This document shows positions 1-7,718 of a stretch of 64,000 bases of DNA, piece after piece (positions within the stretch are counted from its first letter, which is position 1; the number at the start of each line of letters is the position of its first letter). The notes beneath the pieces were generated by a model. The model was not told the DNA's origin. It was given only the letters and a program-made list of their open reading frames with translations, and did not search any database. A program made the translations under genes and the position numbers. The stretch covers positions 62,001-126,000 of the IMG/VR virus record IMGVR_UViG_3300032397_000003; one strand, given 5' to 3'. Source of the DNA: a virus.

Positions 1-20
1 AAATAATTAGGAGAAGTTTA

Positions 21-626
21 ATGATAAAATCAAGAATGGAAGAAATAATTGATCCAGAAGCTGTTACAACTGATGATAAAGATGAGATAGTAATTAAGCT
101 TCCTAGACCTATTATAAATAATGATTTAATTATATCAATAGATGAAGATATTGAAGAACCCAGCAACTACAGAAAAGTATTTGAAGCTTTAAGATCAGCA
201 AAAGAGGGTGATATAGCTTATTTAAATATAAATTCATTTGGTGGTTATATATGTACTATGGCACAATTTTTTCATTTTCTTTTAAACACCAAAGCACATA
301 CAGTTGCAAATGTTTTTACTGCCTATTCTGCAGCAAGTGTGATTGCTTTATGTTGTGATGAGATAAATATATCACAGTTTGGATCGATAATGGTACACAG
401 CATGAGCACAGGAACTTATGGAAAAATTTCCGACGTGGAAGGTTATTCTAAATTTGCTTTGAAACAAGATAAGGACATTGCGGATACTGTTTATCAAGGA
501 TTCCTTACCAAAGCAGAAATTATAGAAACAAATAAAGGGAAAGAATTTTGGATGAATAAAAAAGAATGTGATTCAAGATTAAAAAATTATAAAACAGTAA
601 AACAGAGATTTTTAAATAAAAAATAA
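21..626 (+). CDS. ClpP/SppA-fold serine protease-like protein
   Basis: 201 aa, close to the length of ClpP. It shows the ClpP-fold order: a beta-strand segment NINSFGG (about 69-75), then AYSAASVIA with the likely nucleophile Ser106, then MVHS with His126, and a candidate Asp at 150-152. These fit a Ser-His-Asp triad. The start has a GGAG-type ribosome site 10 nt upstream. Phages often use this fold for head maturation, but here the neighbours are replication and nucleotide genes, not capsid genes. It may therefore act on host or phage proteins at an early stage. Family assignment is fairly secure; substrate is unknown. Confidence 0.72.
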   Translation: MIKSRMEEIIDPEAVTTDDKDEIVIKLPRPIINNDLIISIDEDIEEPSNYRKVFEALRSAKEGDIAYLNINSFGGYICTMAQFFHFLLNTKAHTVANVFTAYSAASVIALCCDEINISQFGSIMVHSMSTGTYGKISDVEGYSKFALKQDKDIADTVYQGFLTKAEIIETNKGKEFWMNKKECDSRLKNYKTVKQRFLNKK

Positions 627-639
627 TAAAGAGGCTACA

Positions 640-807
640 ATGAAAGTATCTAAAGTGATAGAAAATTTGGAATATCTTAAAACAACTTATGGGGACTTAG
701 AACTAGATATTTATCTAGAAGAGGATGAGGATGGTGAAATTCAATTAGACAATTTATTTTTTGCTACTGACTTGAATACTCTTACTATTCAAAATATTCC
801 TTTTTAA
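640..807 (+). CDS. small acidic hypothetical protein
   Basis: 55 aa ORF starting ATG 13 nt after the ClpP-like gene, with GAGG 6 nt before the start. Asp/Glu-rich in the middle (YLEEDEDGE), no Cys and no membrane segment. The stop lies inside the upstream box of the promoter at 803-834. Not recognised; the support is position, ribosome site and lack of overlap. Confidence 0.5.
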   Translation: MKVSKVIENLEYLKTTYGDLELDIYLEEDEDGEIQLDNLFFATDLNTLTIQNIPF

Positions 808-834
808 TTTTTAATATTTTTTCTATATATTATA
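803..834 (+). promoter_or_regulatory. bipartite phage promoter, copy 1
   Basis: TTTAATTTT at 803 and the core TTTCTATATATTATA at 820-834, starts 17 nt apart. It stands 24 nt before the DnaC-like gene. The same arrangement recurs across the + strand of the window. Confidence 0.75.
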
Positions 835-857
835 AATAAATTCAGAAGGAAAAAGAA

Positions 858-1592
858 ATGCTTACATATGTTACTCAAGACGGTGACACTTTTGCTTATC
901 ACTCAGAAGATTCATTGAGAGAGCAAAGAAAATTAAAATATGATTTGCACCTTGCTCAAAGCGGAATTCCTTCATTTTATTGGAATATCAACTTTGATGA
1001 TTATCAGGGGAGTAAAACAAATAAAGAATATCTTTACATAAAAAGGTATGCAGATAATTGTCATAAAAAAGAATTTAATCATATACACTTATTTATTTAT
1101 GGACTTCATAGTACTCAGAAGTCTGCACTTGCCTATAACATAGGGAAGGAAGCTATAAGAAATGGATTGAAAGTAAAATCTATTTTAGCAGGTACTCTTA
1201 TAGATAAGTTAATGAAATTACAAGGATTTAATTTTATACAAGAAATTTATAATGAAGTTAAGGAATTGAAAGAGTGTGACTTATTGATCGTTGACGATTG
1301 TTGGGATGTGGAAAAAGCAATGCATTGGAATGGTCTCAATAAAAATTTAATTATAGGTGAGTGGGATCAATTCTTTAGAGAGGTTTTAGCCTCCAATACT
1401 AAAATAGTAACTACATCAAACTACGATAAAAATAATATAGGACAACATTTTGGTAAATCAATTTTTGAACTTATTGATCGGAATTTTTTCCAAGTACATC
1501 TTACAGAATCTATTAAAGAAAAAAGAAAATTAAATGTTGCTCAAGTATTCGCTGATATAGAAAAACAAGAAGAGGTTAAAAGGAGGAGTTAA
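858..1592 (+). CDS. DnaC/IstB-like AAA+ ATPase, probable helicase loader
   Basis: 244 aa. A P-loop-like segment YGLHSTQKS lies at 81-89, where the usual second Gly is Gln. A Walker B strand DLLIVDDCWD follows at 141-150 and a sensor-1-like KIVTTSNYD after it. This order and length match DnaC/IstB helicase loaders, which place the replicative DnaB hexamer on DNA. A DnaB-like helicase is encoded at 24149. The gene is first after a phage promoter and is followed closely by a small ORF. The degenerate P-loop leaves ATP hydrolysis uncertain. Confidence 0.68.
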   Translation: MLTYVTQDGDTFAYHSEDSLREQRKLKYDLHLAQSGIPSFYWNINFDDYQGSKTNKEYLYIKRYADNCHKKEFNHIHLFIYGLHSTQKSALAYNIGKEAIRNGLKVKSILAGTLIDKLMKLQGFNFIQEIYNEVKELKECDLLIVDDCWDVEKAMHWNGLNKNLIIGEWDQFFREVLASNTKIVTTSNYDKNNIGQHFGKSIFELIDRNFFQVHLTESIKEKRKLNVAQVFADIEKQEEVKRRS

Positions 1593-1594
1593 TA

Positions 1595-1756
1595 TTGGAT
1601 ATTTATGAAAAGAAGTATACTGAATTAAAAGAAGAATTTGATATTAAATATGGTAATAAACAAGTTCAACCTTTTGAGGCAGTGGATTTAAAAATACAAT
1701 TTCTTGTAGATAAGCTTGTAGAAGTTTTAGTAGAAATAGATAAATTAAAAAGGTGA
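1595..1756 (+). CDS. small hypothetical protein (TTG start)
   Basis: 53 aa, charged and probably helical (heptad-like LVDKLVEVLVEIDKL at the C-end). A strong AGGAGGAG site precedes the TTG codon by about 7 nt, which decides this start. It sits 2 nt after the loader gene and 4 nt before nrdG. Not recognised. Confidence 0.5.
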   Translation: MDIYEKKYTELKEEFDIKYGNKQVQPFEAVDLKIQFLVDKLVEVLVEIDKLKR

Positions 1757-1760
1757 ATAT

Positions 1761-2303
1761 ATGAACAATTTAAAAATCAAAACATTGTATCCATTTTCAG
1801 CTACATGGTTAGATTATCCAGATGCAGAAAGTTATGCTGTATATGTAAGTTCAATAGGATGTAATTTAAATTGTGGAGGATGTCATAATCAGATATTACA
1901 TGACTACAAAGCAGATGAAAAAAATGAATTTATAAAAACAAAAACATTTACTCTAAAAGAATTTCAAAGTGAACTACTAGATGTATGCTATAGGAATAAA
2001 ACTAATAAAGTTGTATTAGGTGGAGCAGATTTTCTATACAGAGAAAATATAGACTTTACAAGACAGTTTATAAAAAGTTATGGTAATGTATATAAGATAT
2101 GTTTATATACGGGGTATACTGCTGATCAGGTAAAAGCTAAAGATATTAAAGGATTTACATTTTTAAAGTGTGGAGCATATACGGAGAAGTTCAAACAAGA
2201 ACCAATAAAGACAGATAACTATATTCAACTAGCATCAACCAATCAGGAAATATATGATTCAAGATTTAATTGCCTATCCAGAAATGGAAGGATGCAGTTT
2301 TAA
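1761..2303 (+). CDS. nrdG: anaerobic ribonucleotide reductase activating protein (radical SAM)
   Basis: 180 aa. The radical SAM cluster motif C-x3-C-x2-C is present at C34, C38 and C41 (CNLNCGGC), early in the protein as in NrdG, followed by a VVLGGADFL segment. NrdG uses a 4Fe-4S cluster and S-adenosylmethionine to make the glycyl radical on NrdD. The target gene nrdD lies 27 nt downstream, which strongly supports the call. The C-terminus (after about 150) is short and unremarkable. Confidence 0.9.
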   Translation: MNNLKIKTLYPFSATWLDYPDAESYAVYVSSIGCNLNCGGCHNQILHDYKADEKNEFIKTKTFTLKEFQSELLDVCYRNKTNKVVLGGADFLYRENIDFTRQFIKSYGNVYKICLYTGYTADQVKAKDIKGFTFLKCGAYTEKFKQEPIKTDNYIQLASTNQEIYDSRFNCLSRNGRMQF

Positions 2304-2330
2304 TTAAAATAATAAATGAGGAAGTAATAA

Positions 2331-4349
2331 ATGTTTGAAAAATCAAGCATCAATCAGGCTGTTAATAGCGTCTACAAAACTCTTCAAAATCAGCTTATAA
2401 AAACATATGGGATTGAAGTAGAAGAGAGTGAAATAATTACAGATCAGATTCTTAAAGTACATGGTATGAGTAAAGAAGATTTTTCTGTTATAGATAAAAT
2501 AGAAAAGTTGATTTCAAATAAATTAAATGATGAATCAATTGACGATAATAGTAACAAAAATGAAAAAACTATAAAAGGGATAATGAAGGAGTCAATTGCT
2601 CCATTTGAAAAGATGACTGGATATAGATTTCTTTATAGAAAGATGGCAGAAATTTATGGAAAGAAAGAGGCTAAGCATCTTACATCTCTTATGTATGACT
2701 TTACTCTTGGATTATCCGATTCTACAAATATACTTGTACCGTATTGTTGGGCATTTGATGCTAGTAAACTTGTTACTCTTGGTAAACCCTTTGGACAGTT
2801 ACCTTCAAGTCCTACAAAAAGATTTGAATCATATACTTCATTATTAAATGAAGTAATACACCAGATGTCAAACCACGCTGCTGGAGCAATTGCTATAGGA
2901 ACTTTCTTTTTAGATATAGCTCATTTACTTTTAATGAAAGAGGGTAAGTGCTTAGAAGATTTGAAAGAACCTAAATATAGAAAAGTTATAATTAACCAGT
3001 ATCAAAAAGTTGTGCATGGTTTTAATTCTCTAAGTAGAAGTGGGGGAACAGAATCCCCCTTTACAAATATATCTTTATTCGATAGAGAGAAATTAAACAA
3101 ACTGGTTGTGGAAGAATACTCTTGGTATTATATGAATGAGGATGGAACATTCCCTATTGACTTAAATGATGTAATAGAATTTATTATGGAACTTCAGATT
3201 ATCTTTATGGAATTTTTTGATAAAGGTGATCCAATGAATGATGGAATGCCTTACAGATTTCCTGTTGCTACCCTCAATATATCAAAGAAGAAAGATAAAG
3301 ATGATAAATGGGTTATAGAAGATAAACATTTTCTTAAACAAGCCTGTAAGAAAGATATTTATAGATATAACATATTTGTAAGTGAGGGGAATAAAATAGC
3401 AAGTTGCTGTAGGCTTCTGAGCTGCCTAGATATGATTGATTTAGCATCACAAGCAAATAGTTTTGGCGCAGGAGGTTCTATTTCACTAGGGAGTCATAGA
3501 GTAATAACAATTAACTTTTCTAGACTTGCTTTAATATCCAAAACACCTGAAGAATTTTTAGAACTTATTAAGTTACATACAAATAATTGTAAAAAAATTC
3601 TAAAGTCTCATAAACAACTTTTACAGGATTCAAAAAAATCACATCAGTTTATTCAAATAGGTTGGATGCAATTAGAAAGAATGTTTTCAACATTAGGAAT
3701 TATGGGTTATATAGAAGCGCAAGATATTATGAAATCTAAATTTAAAGAATTAAAGAATGTTGATTATATGAAAGTATTCTTAGATTATTTTAATAATGAA
3801 GTTAACTCAAATAATGAAAATTTTATGGGGTGCCAATTCAATGTGGAGCAAATTCCAGGAGAGTCAATGTCACACAGATTACCAAGAGTTGACAAACTTA
3901 TCTTTGGAGAAAAGAGTGTTCCTTATGATATCTATGCAAATCAATTTGTATCACTAACTGATCAAAATCATACTTTATGGGAAAAGATGGAAATAGATGG
4001 TAAATATCTTACCGGACTTACCGGGGGTGGAATTTCACATATCAATACAGGTGAACATATTACAGCAAAACAAGCTGAGAGGATTATTAACTATGCAGTA
4101 GAGTGCAATTGTGAGCACTTCGCCATAACAGGAACATTCTGTCAGTGTGAAGATGGACATGTACTTATAGGGAATAGGGAGACTTGTGCCAAATGCGGAA
4201 AACCCATAAAAAGAAAAATTGCTAGGGTTGTTGGATTTTTTGTTCCTGTGGATGATATGAGCACTTATAAAAAAATATATGATCATGACAGAAGAAAAGA
4301 ATTTACAAATGGAGATTTTGATTATGATAATATTCAGAAAGTTCAGTGA
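2331..4349 (+). CDS. nrdD: anaerobic (class III) ribonucleoside-triphosphate reductase
   Basis: 672 aa, near the family's usual length. The C-terminus carries a Cys cluster (CQC then CAKC, about 610-630) that would bind zinc, and RVVGFF with the likely glycyl-radical Gly635. An N-terminal ATP-cone-like region is seen (about 1-60). The enzyme reduces NTPs to dNTPs without oxygen and needs NrdG, encoded just upstream. The zinc site is a CxC/CxxC variant of the usual CxxC pair. The presence of this class implies replication under low oxygen. Confidence 0.9.
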   Translation: MFEKSSINQAVNSVYKTLQNQLIKTYGIEVEESEIITDQILKVHGMSKEDFSVIDKIEKLISNKLNDESIDDNSNKNEKTIKGIMKESIAPFEKMTGYRFLYRKMAEIYGKKEAKHLTSLMYDFTLGLSDSTNILVPYCWAFDASKLVTLGKPFGQLPSSPTKRFESYTSLLNEVIHQMSNHAAGAIAIGTFFLDIAHLLLMKEGKCLEDLKEPKYRKVIINQYQKVVHGFNSLSRSGGTESPFTNISLFDREKLNKLVVEEYSWYYMNEDGTFPIDLNDVIEFIMELQIIFMEFFDKGDPMNDGMPYRFPVATLNISKKKDKDDKWVIEDKHFLKQACKKDIYRYNIFVSEGNKIASCCRLLSCLDMIDLASQANSFGAGGSISLGSHRVITINFSRLALISKTPEEFLELIKLHTNNCKKILKSHKQLLQDSKKSHQFIQIGWMQLERMFSTLGIMGYIEAQDIMKSKFKELKNVDYMKVFLDYFNNEVNSNNENFMGCQFNVEQIPGESMSHRLPRVDKLIFGEKSVPYDIYANQFVSLTDQNHTLWEKMEIDGKYLTGLTGGGISHINTGEHITAKQAERIINYAVECNCEHFAITGTFCQCEDGHVLIGNRETCAKCGKPIKRKIARVVGFFVPVDDMSTYKKIYDHDRRKEFTNGDFDYDNIQKVQ

Positions 4350-4366
4350 TATTAAATTCTCAGATA

Positions 4367-4375
4367 TACTAATAA
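4367..4375 (+). promoter_or_regulatory. TACTAATAA motif, possible late-type promoter
   Basis: TACTAATAA followed by TTAT, 22 nt before the 62-aa gene at 4398, in the gap after nrdD. It is the same word found in gaps of the tail operon. A single match in AT-rich DNA could be chance. Confidence 0.25.
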
Positions 4376-4397
4376 TTATACAGGAATTGATAAGTAG

Positions 4398-4586
4398 ATG
4401 CAAAAAGAATTAAAAGGTAAAATAGTAAAAGTTTATATTGATCCAGAAACAAAAAGAGAGTATGAAGGGGATGGTAGAATAGAAAGGGTTATAAAACAAT
4501 TCACAGATGATTTATTTTATTGTGATATTAGTTTTCCCGATGATTATTTTTCTACCACTATTGATGTAAATGATGTACTTTACTAA
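4398..4586 (+). CDS. hypothetical protein, small
   Basis: 62 aa; ATG at 4398, with no clear purine-rich ribosome site. Basic N-terminus, then a KVYIDPETKREY segment and an acidic C-terminus; it may be a small beta-rich domain. Not recognised. It lies between nrdD and the HxxC-type protein at 4608. Confidence 0.55.
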   Translation: MQKELKGKIVKVYIDPETKREYEGDGRIERVIKQFTDDLFYCDISFPDDYFSTTIDVNDVLY

Positions 4587-4607
4587 AATAAAAAAGGAGT
4601 TAAGAAA

Positions 4608-5210
4608 ATGGACAATAGTTTGTTACATAATTTTATAGAAAATTATATGGCTGATCATAATCTTCCAATGGATGAAATTACTTTAGTTGGAATTAGAGAT
4701 TCAAAAGATCAGGATAAAGATGCTATCAATGATCAACTTGGATTTATTACTAAAACAGAATTGTTTCTTTGTAAAGGTACAACAGAACCCGGAGTATATT
4801 GGGTAAAGGATAAAGTAGAAAGAAATAAACAAGGTACTTTTCATTTGAACGAAGGATTTCATGAAGCTATTTGGAGTATAGGAATTCATAAAGGATATGA
4901 AGCACTTACAAATCAATATCCTCAATGTAAACCAACTAAAGGTTGGAGAGATGTCAATTATGATTTTACTAAAGATGCTAAAGATGTTCAAGTGTGTGAT
5001 TATTTTGGAATAAATTTTCATAGAATGCATCCTATATCAATAGTAGATAAGGTAGGGAAATACTCCGCTGGATGCCAAGTAGTACAGGATGCTAAAAATT
5101 TAAAATATATTTTAGATACAATAAAAAATACTCAGATGTATAAAGGAACATCTAAGAAAACTGTATTTAATTATTTATTGTTCACTATTGATCAATTACC
5201 AAAAATTTAG
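4608..5210 (+). CDS. L,D-transpeptidase (YkuD)-like protein, possible wall-active enzyme
   Basis: 200 aa, good AAGGAG site. The region INFHRMHP (His138) followed 15 residues later by YSAGCQV (Ser153, Cys156) resembles the His ... S-x-G-C active site of YkuD-type L,D-transpeptidases. No signal peptide is visible, so export would need another route. A cell-wall role (endolysin-like or wall remodelling) is inference. It is followed by a hairpin at 5218, so it ends a transcription unit that began with the replication/nrd genes. An unrelated Cys protein cannot be excluded. Confidence 0.42.
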   Translation: MDNSLLHNFIENYMADHNLPMDEITLVGIRDSKDQDKDAINDQLGFITKTELFLCKGTTEPGVYWVKDKVERNKQGTFHLNEGFHEAIWSIGIHKGYEALTNQYPQCKPTKGWRDVNYDFTKDAKDVQVCDYFGINFHRMHPISIVDKVGKYSAGCQVVQDAKNLKYILDTIKNTQMYKGTSKKTVFNYLLFTIDQLPKI

Positions 5211-5217
5211 TTCACAT

Positions 5218-5262
5218 GTGGATATGGATACAAATATTATTCCCCCTCTGTATTCTATCCAC
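5218..5262 (+). terminator. hairpin after the 4608 gene
   Basis: GTGGATA (5218-5224) pairs with TATCCAC (5256-5262), and inside it GATACA pairs with TGTAT plus C across small bulges. It begins 8 nt after a stop codon and precedes a promoter at 5304. No long T run follows, so termination may be partial. Confidence 0.45.
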
Positions 5263-5303
5263 AATAATTTATATAATTTTTTCTCAATTTGATATAAATA
5301 ATT

Positions 5304-5335
5304 TTTAATTATTGACATTTTTTCTATATATTATA
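5304..5335 (+). promoter_or_regulatory. bipartite phage promoter, copy 2
   Basis: TTTAATTAT at 5304 and TTTCTATATATTATA at 5321-5335, starts 17 nt apart; 33 nt before the SLOG-type gene. Confidence 0.75.
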
Positions 5336-5368
5336 CTTGTAAGATAAATTTAAATAAGGATATCAAAT

Positions 5369-5725
5369 ATGAATATATCAGTAACTGGTTCACGTTCTAT
5401 CGAAAATTATAACTGGTTTAAATTAGAATTAGAATCTATCATAAAAGAATATAATGAAATTACTTTTATATCTGGGGGAGCGAGAGGTATTGATTCTTTT
5501 ATTAAAAAATATTGCATAGATAATAATTTTAAAATAAATGAAATTCTACCTGATTGGGATAAATTTGGTAAATCCGCTGGGATTATTAGAAACAAAAAAA
5601 TTATAGAAGATTCTGATTTTAATATAATTTTTTGGGATGGAAAAAGTAAAGGCTCAAAGTTTAATATTGATTATTGTATTAAAAATAATAAGAAACACAA
5701 GGTAATTATATATGAAAAGATATAA
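5369..5725 (+). CDS. SLOG-superfamily (DUF2493/YspA-like) protein
   Basis: 118 aa. It has the Rossmann-like SLOG features: VTGSRS near the N-terminus, SGGARGID at 35-42, then PDWDKFGKSAGIIRN (about 60-75), typical of DUF2493. Such proteins bind nucleotide or nucleotide-derived ligands. The end overlaps the phosphoribosyltransferase gene by 14 nt, so the two are translationally coupled and probably act on the same nucleotide metabolism. The family is secure; ligand and role are not known. Confidence 0.75.
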   Translation: MNISVTGSRSIENYNWFKLELESIIKEYNEITFISGGARGIDSFIKKYCIDNNFKINEILPDWDKFGKSAGIIRNKKIIEDSDFNIIFWDGKSKGSKFNIDYCIKNNKKHKVIIYEKI

Positions 5726-6431
5726 AAGAAATTTAGATGAAGGTTTATCTATAATAGATGATAAACTAGTTTTTGATTATTCTAATGATTCTGGACTTAG
5801 AGTAGCTTTAGGAACTAAACAGTTTAAATTTAAACCCTATAAAACTAAAGTGGATGATTATTCTATAATATCTTTATATCAAGTAACATCAGAGGATAAA
5901 GTTATTTTAAGAACATTAAAAAATGAAACATCTATTCAAGTAGATAAAAAAGACTTAGATTATTTTGCAAATCGTAGTGCTTTATATGCTTTTCAACAAA
6001 TCCCAGAAGAAATTGATATAATATTATTTAGTGAAAACAGTTACTATTTATTTGATAGTTTTATTAAAAAGTTAGAATCTAGGTTCTCTTCAAAAGTTAT
6101 TGCTATATCTCAAAGTATTTATAAAACAACTACAGATAATTTAAAAATTAAAGACGATGCGCCCATTAAGTATTTAAAGGATTTACAAATACTTTTAACT
6201 TCATTAAAAAAGAAAGATACTATTAAATTGAGAAATGATATTCCTTTAAAATTTAGAAAGTATTTTACAGGATTTATTTCTATAAGAAATGGTGTTCAAT
6301 TTGAAAATAAAAATATTCTAATTGTAGATGATATATTAACTACTGGAAGTACGTTTTTAGAATTATTTGAAGTTTTAAAAATAAGAGGTGCATCTAATAT
6401 TTATGGATTAACTTTATTTAAATTTAGGTAA
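5712..6431 (+). CDS. phosphoribosyltransferase-fold protein (ComF-like)
   Basis: 239 aa. The PRPP-binding signature NILIVDDILTTGST is at 201-214, close to the C-terminus as in ComF-type proteins. The N-terminal part (1-120) is not recognised. The likely reaction is transfer or removal of phosphoribose on a base or nucleotide. It starts inside the SLOG gene. The pair looks like a small nucleotide-processing or signalling unit under its own promoter. Confidence 0.7.
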   Translation: MKRYKRNLDEGLSIIDDKLVFDYSNDSGLRVALGTKQFKFKPYKTKVDDYSIISLYQVTSEDKVILRTLKNETSIQVDKKDLDYFANRSALYAFQQIPEEIDIILFSENSYYLFDSFIKKLESRFSSKVIAISQSIYKTTTDNLKIKDDAPIKYLKDLQILLTSLKKKDTIKLRNDIPLKFRKYFTGFISIRNGVQFENKNILIVDDILTTGSTFLELFEVLKIRGASNIYGLTLFKFR

Positions 6432-6437
6432 AAAATA

Positions 6438-6469
6438 TTTAATTTTATCGAAAATTTCTATATATTATA
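6438..6469 (+). promoter_or_regulatory. bipartite phage promoter, copy 3
   Basis: TTTAATTTT at 6438 and TTTCTATATATTATA at 6455-6469, 17 nt start to start; 35 nt before the 145-aa gene. Confidence 0.75.
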
Positions 6470-6504
6470 GGTATAGAAAAGAAAAATAACTAAGGAGAAA
6501 TAAT

Positions 6505-6942
6505 ATGTCAGTAGAATTAAAAGTTTTATCAGAAAAGGAAATTGGTCTTGAACTTGTAAGATTAAACTCTATTATAAAAGAGTTGGAAGATACCTATACT
6601 ACTTATATAGGAGAATTAAAATCAAGGGGATTGAAGGAAGCATTATACTTTCCTGATTTTGAAATGAAAGTATCTCCTACAGATGGTAAAGCATCTTCTG
6701 ATTATGATGTTGTAGAGATTCATAATGAGATGGCGAAAGAAGGAATGAATATTCTAATGCAGTTTCCAAAGATTGTAAAGATCAATAAGAAACAGGCAGA
6801 AGAACTTGAACCAGTAGAAGTAAGAAATACTGTTCTTTCAATACTTTTAAAAAATGTAAAAGTAACTCCTGGTACCCCAAGTATTAGTGTTTCTAAAATG
6901 AATCTTAAAGAACAAAAAGAACACCCGAAAGAGGTAATTTAA
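6505..6942 (+). CDS. hypothetical protein
   Basis: 145 aa with a strong AAGGAG site. The first 50 residues look like a long helix (possible coiled coil), followed by a compact region with KINKKQAEEL. No Cys and no membrane segment. First gene of an operon that continues into the tRNA-like genes; its stop overlaps the next start (TAATG). Not recognised. Confidence 0.6.
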   Translation: MSVELKVLSEKEIGLELVRLNSIIKELEDTYTTYIGELKSRGLKEALYFPDFEMKVSPTDGKASSDYDVVEIHNEMAKEGMNILMQFPKIVKINKKQAEELEPVEVRNTVLSILLKNVKVTPGTPSISVSKMNLKEQKEHPKEVI

Positions 6943-7295
6943 TGCAAAGGAAAAAGAAAGGATTTAGTATTGAATTGTATACGAAACATGATACTGAAGA
7001 GTATGTAATTTATTTTGAAGAAAAATGTTATCCGAGGAGTAAAAAGGAAATTGTATTTTGTTACATTCAAGATTCTTTTTTAGATGATTTTACTTTTAAA
7101 GGTAAAGCTGTATGTCATAAGGATGATACCTACAGTTTGTCTACTGGAAGAGATATTGCTTTTCATAGAGCTTTAGAAAAAAGAGATGAGTATTATAGAA
7201 AAATGCAACTTCGTATTTCTAAAGTTATAAATGATGCTATGAAACATAATGTAAGTATTGAGAAGACATTTAACGCTTTCAATAGAAAAAACTAA
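6942..7295 (+). CDS. hypothetical protein
   Basis: 117 aa, basic, with two aromatic beta-like stretches at the N-end and a helical C-end (RDEYYRKMQLRISKVINDAMK). The start overlaps the preceding stop. Not recognised. It ends 7 nt before a tRNA-like gene, so the RNA is probably cut out of the shared transcript. Confidence 0.55.
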   Translation: MQRKKKGFSIELYTKHDTEEYVIYFEEKCYPRSKKEIVFCYIQDSFLDDFTFKGKAVCHKDDTYSLSTGRDIAFHRALEKRDEYYRKMQLRISKVINDAMKHNVSIEKTFNAFNRKN

Positions 7296-7302
7296 TAAAC
7301 AG

Positions 7303-7380
7303 GGAGGGTGCTGGAAGGTGGTTAGACAGCGTCCGATACAAAGGATGGAGTATTATTGGTTCGAATCCAATCCCTCCCAA
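7303..7380 (+). tRNA. tRNA-like gene, anticodon uncertain (possibly ACA)
   Basis: 78 nt. Acceptor GGGAGGG (7303-7309) pairs fully with CCCTCCC (7373-7379), discriminator A. T arm ATTGG-TTCGAAT-CCAAT (7356-7372) is canonical. D arm CTG/CAG with GG in the loop. The anticodon stem is best read as CGTCC/GGATG (7331-7335, 7344-7348), which gives an 8-nt loop GATACAAA instead of 7. Taking the T as position 33, the anticodon would be ACA (Cys), but this is uncertain. No encoded CCA. Confidence 0.75.
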
Positions 7381-7402
7381 ATCAAAATAATAAAGAGGTA
7401 AT

Positions 7403-7615
7403 ATGGCTATTACAAACAAAGCAGGTGAAAAAGTATCAGCACAAAGTTACGCCAAAGAAATTCTTAAGGAGTATTTAGATAATTTCAAACTTGAATCAAC
7501 AGAAAAATTTTCAGAACTCAAAAGAACAGAACCAATGAAAGTGCAAGCATTTGTAGATAAGCTTAAAATAAGAATTGATAAGATTCTTATGGAAAAAGTT
7601 AAGGAGAATAAATAA
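7403..7615 (+). CDS. small hypothetical protein between tRNA genes
   Basis: 70 aa, Lys/Glu-rich and helical, with an AGAGG site 7 nt upstream. No Cys, no membrane segment. It lies between two tRNA-like genes and must share a transcript with them. Not recognised. Confidence 0.55.
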   Translation: MAITNKAGEKVSAQSYAKEILKEYLDNFKLESTEKFSELKRTEPMKVQAFVDKLKIRIDKILMEKVKENK

Positions 7616-7621
7616 TAGATC

Positions 7622-7695
7622 GCGGGACAAACAGTATTAGTGCTGTAACGGTTTCATAAGTCGTAATTGGTGAAGGTGCAGTTCCTTCTCCCGCT
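7622..7695 (+). tRNA. tRNA-like gene, anticodon CAT (Met or Ile2)
   Basis: 74 nt. Acceptor GCGGGA pairs with TCCCGC (7689-7694), with a C-C mismatch at the seventh pair. D stem ACAG/CTGT. Anticodon stem ACGGT/GTCGT with two wobble pairs and loop TTCATAA, so anticodon CAT. T stem GAAGG/CCTTC with loop TGCAGTT, which lacks the usual TTC start. Discriminator T. The degenerate D and T loops raise doubt about function. Confidence 0.65.
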
Positions 7696-7718
7696 AATTT
7701 TAAAAATAGGAGAATTAA

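Noticed and set aside
21-626. ClpP-like protein as capsid maturation protease
   Set aside because: No portal, scaffold or capsid gene is adjacent; the neighbours are replication genes, so a head-protease call is not supported.
4035-4403. 122-aa ORF on the - strand inside nrdD
   Set aside because: Shadow frame of a secure gene; low-complexity Ile/Ser content and no ribosome site.
7620-7700. Second tRNA-like segment as chance fold
   Set aside because: I considered dismissing it for its odd D and T loops, but acceptor, anticodon and T stems all pair at the right distances, so I kept it at moderate confidence.
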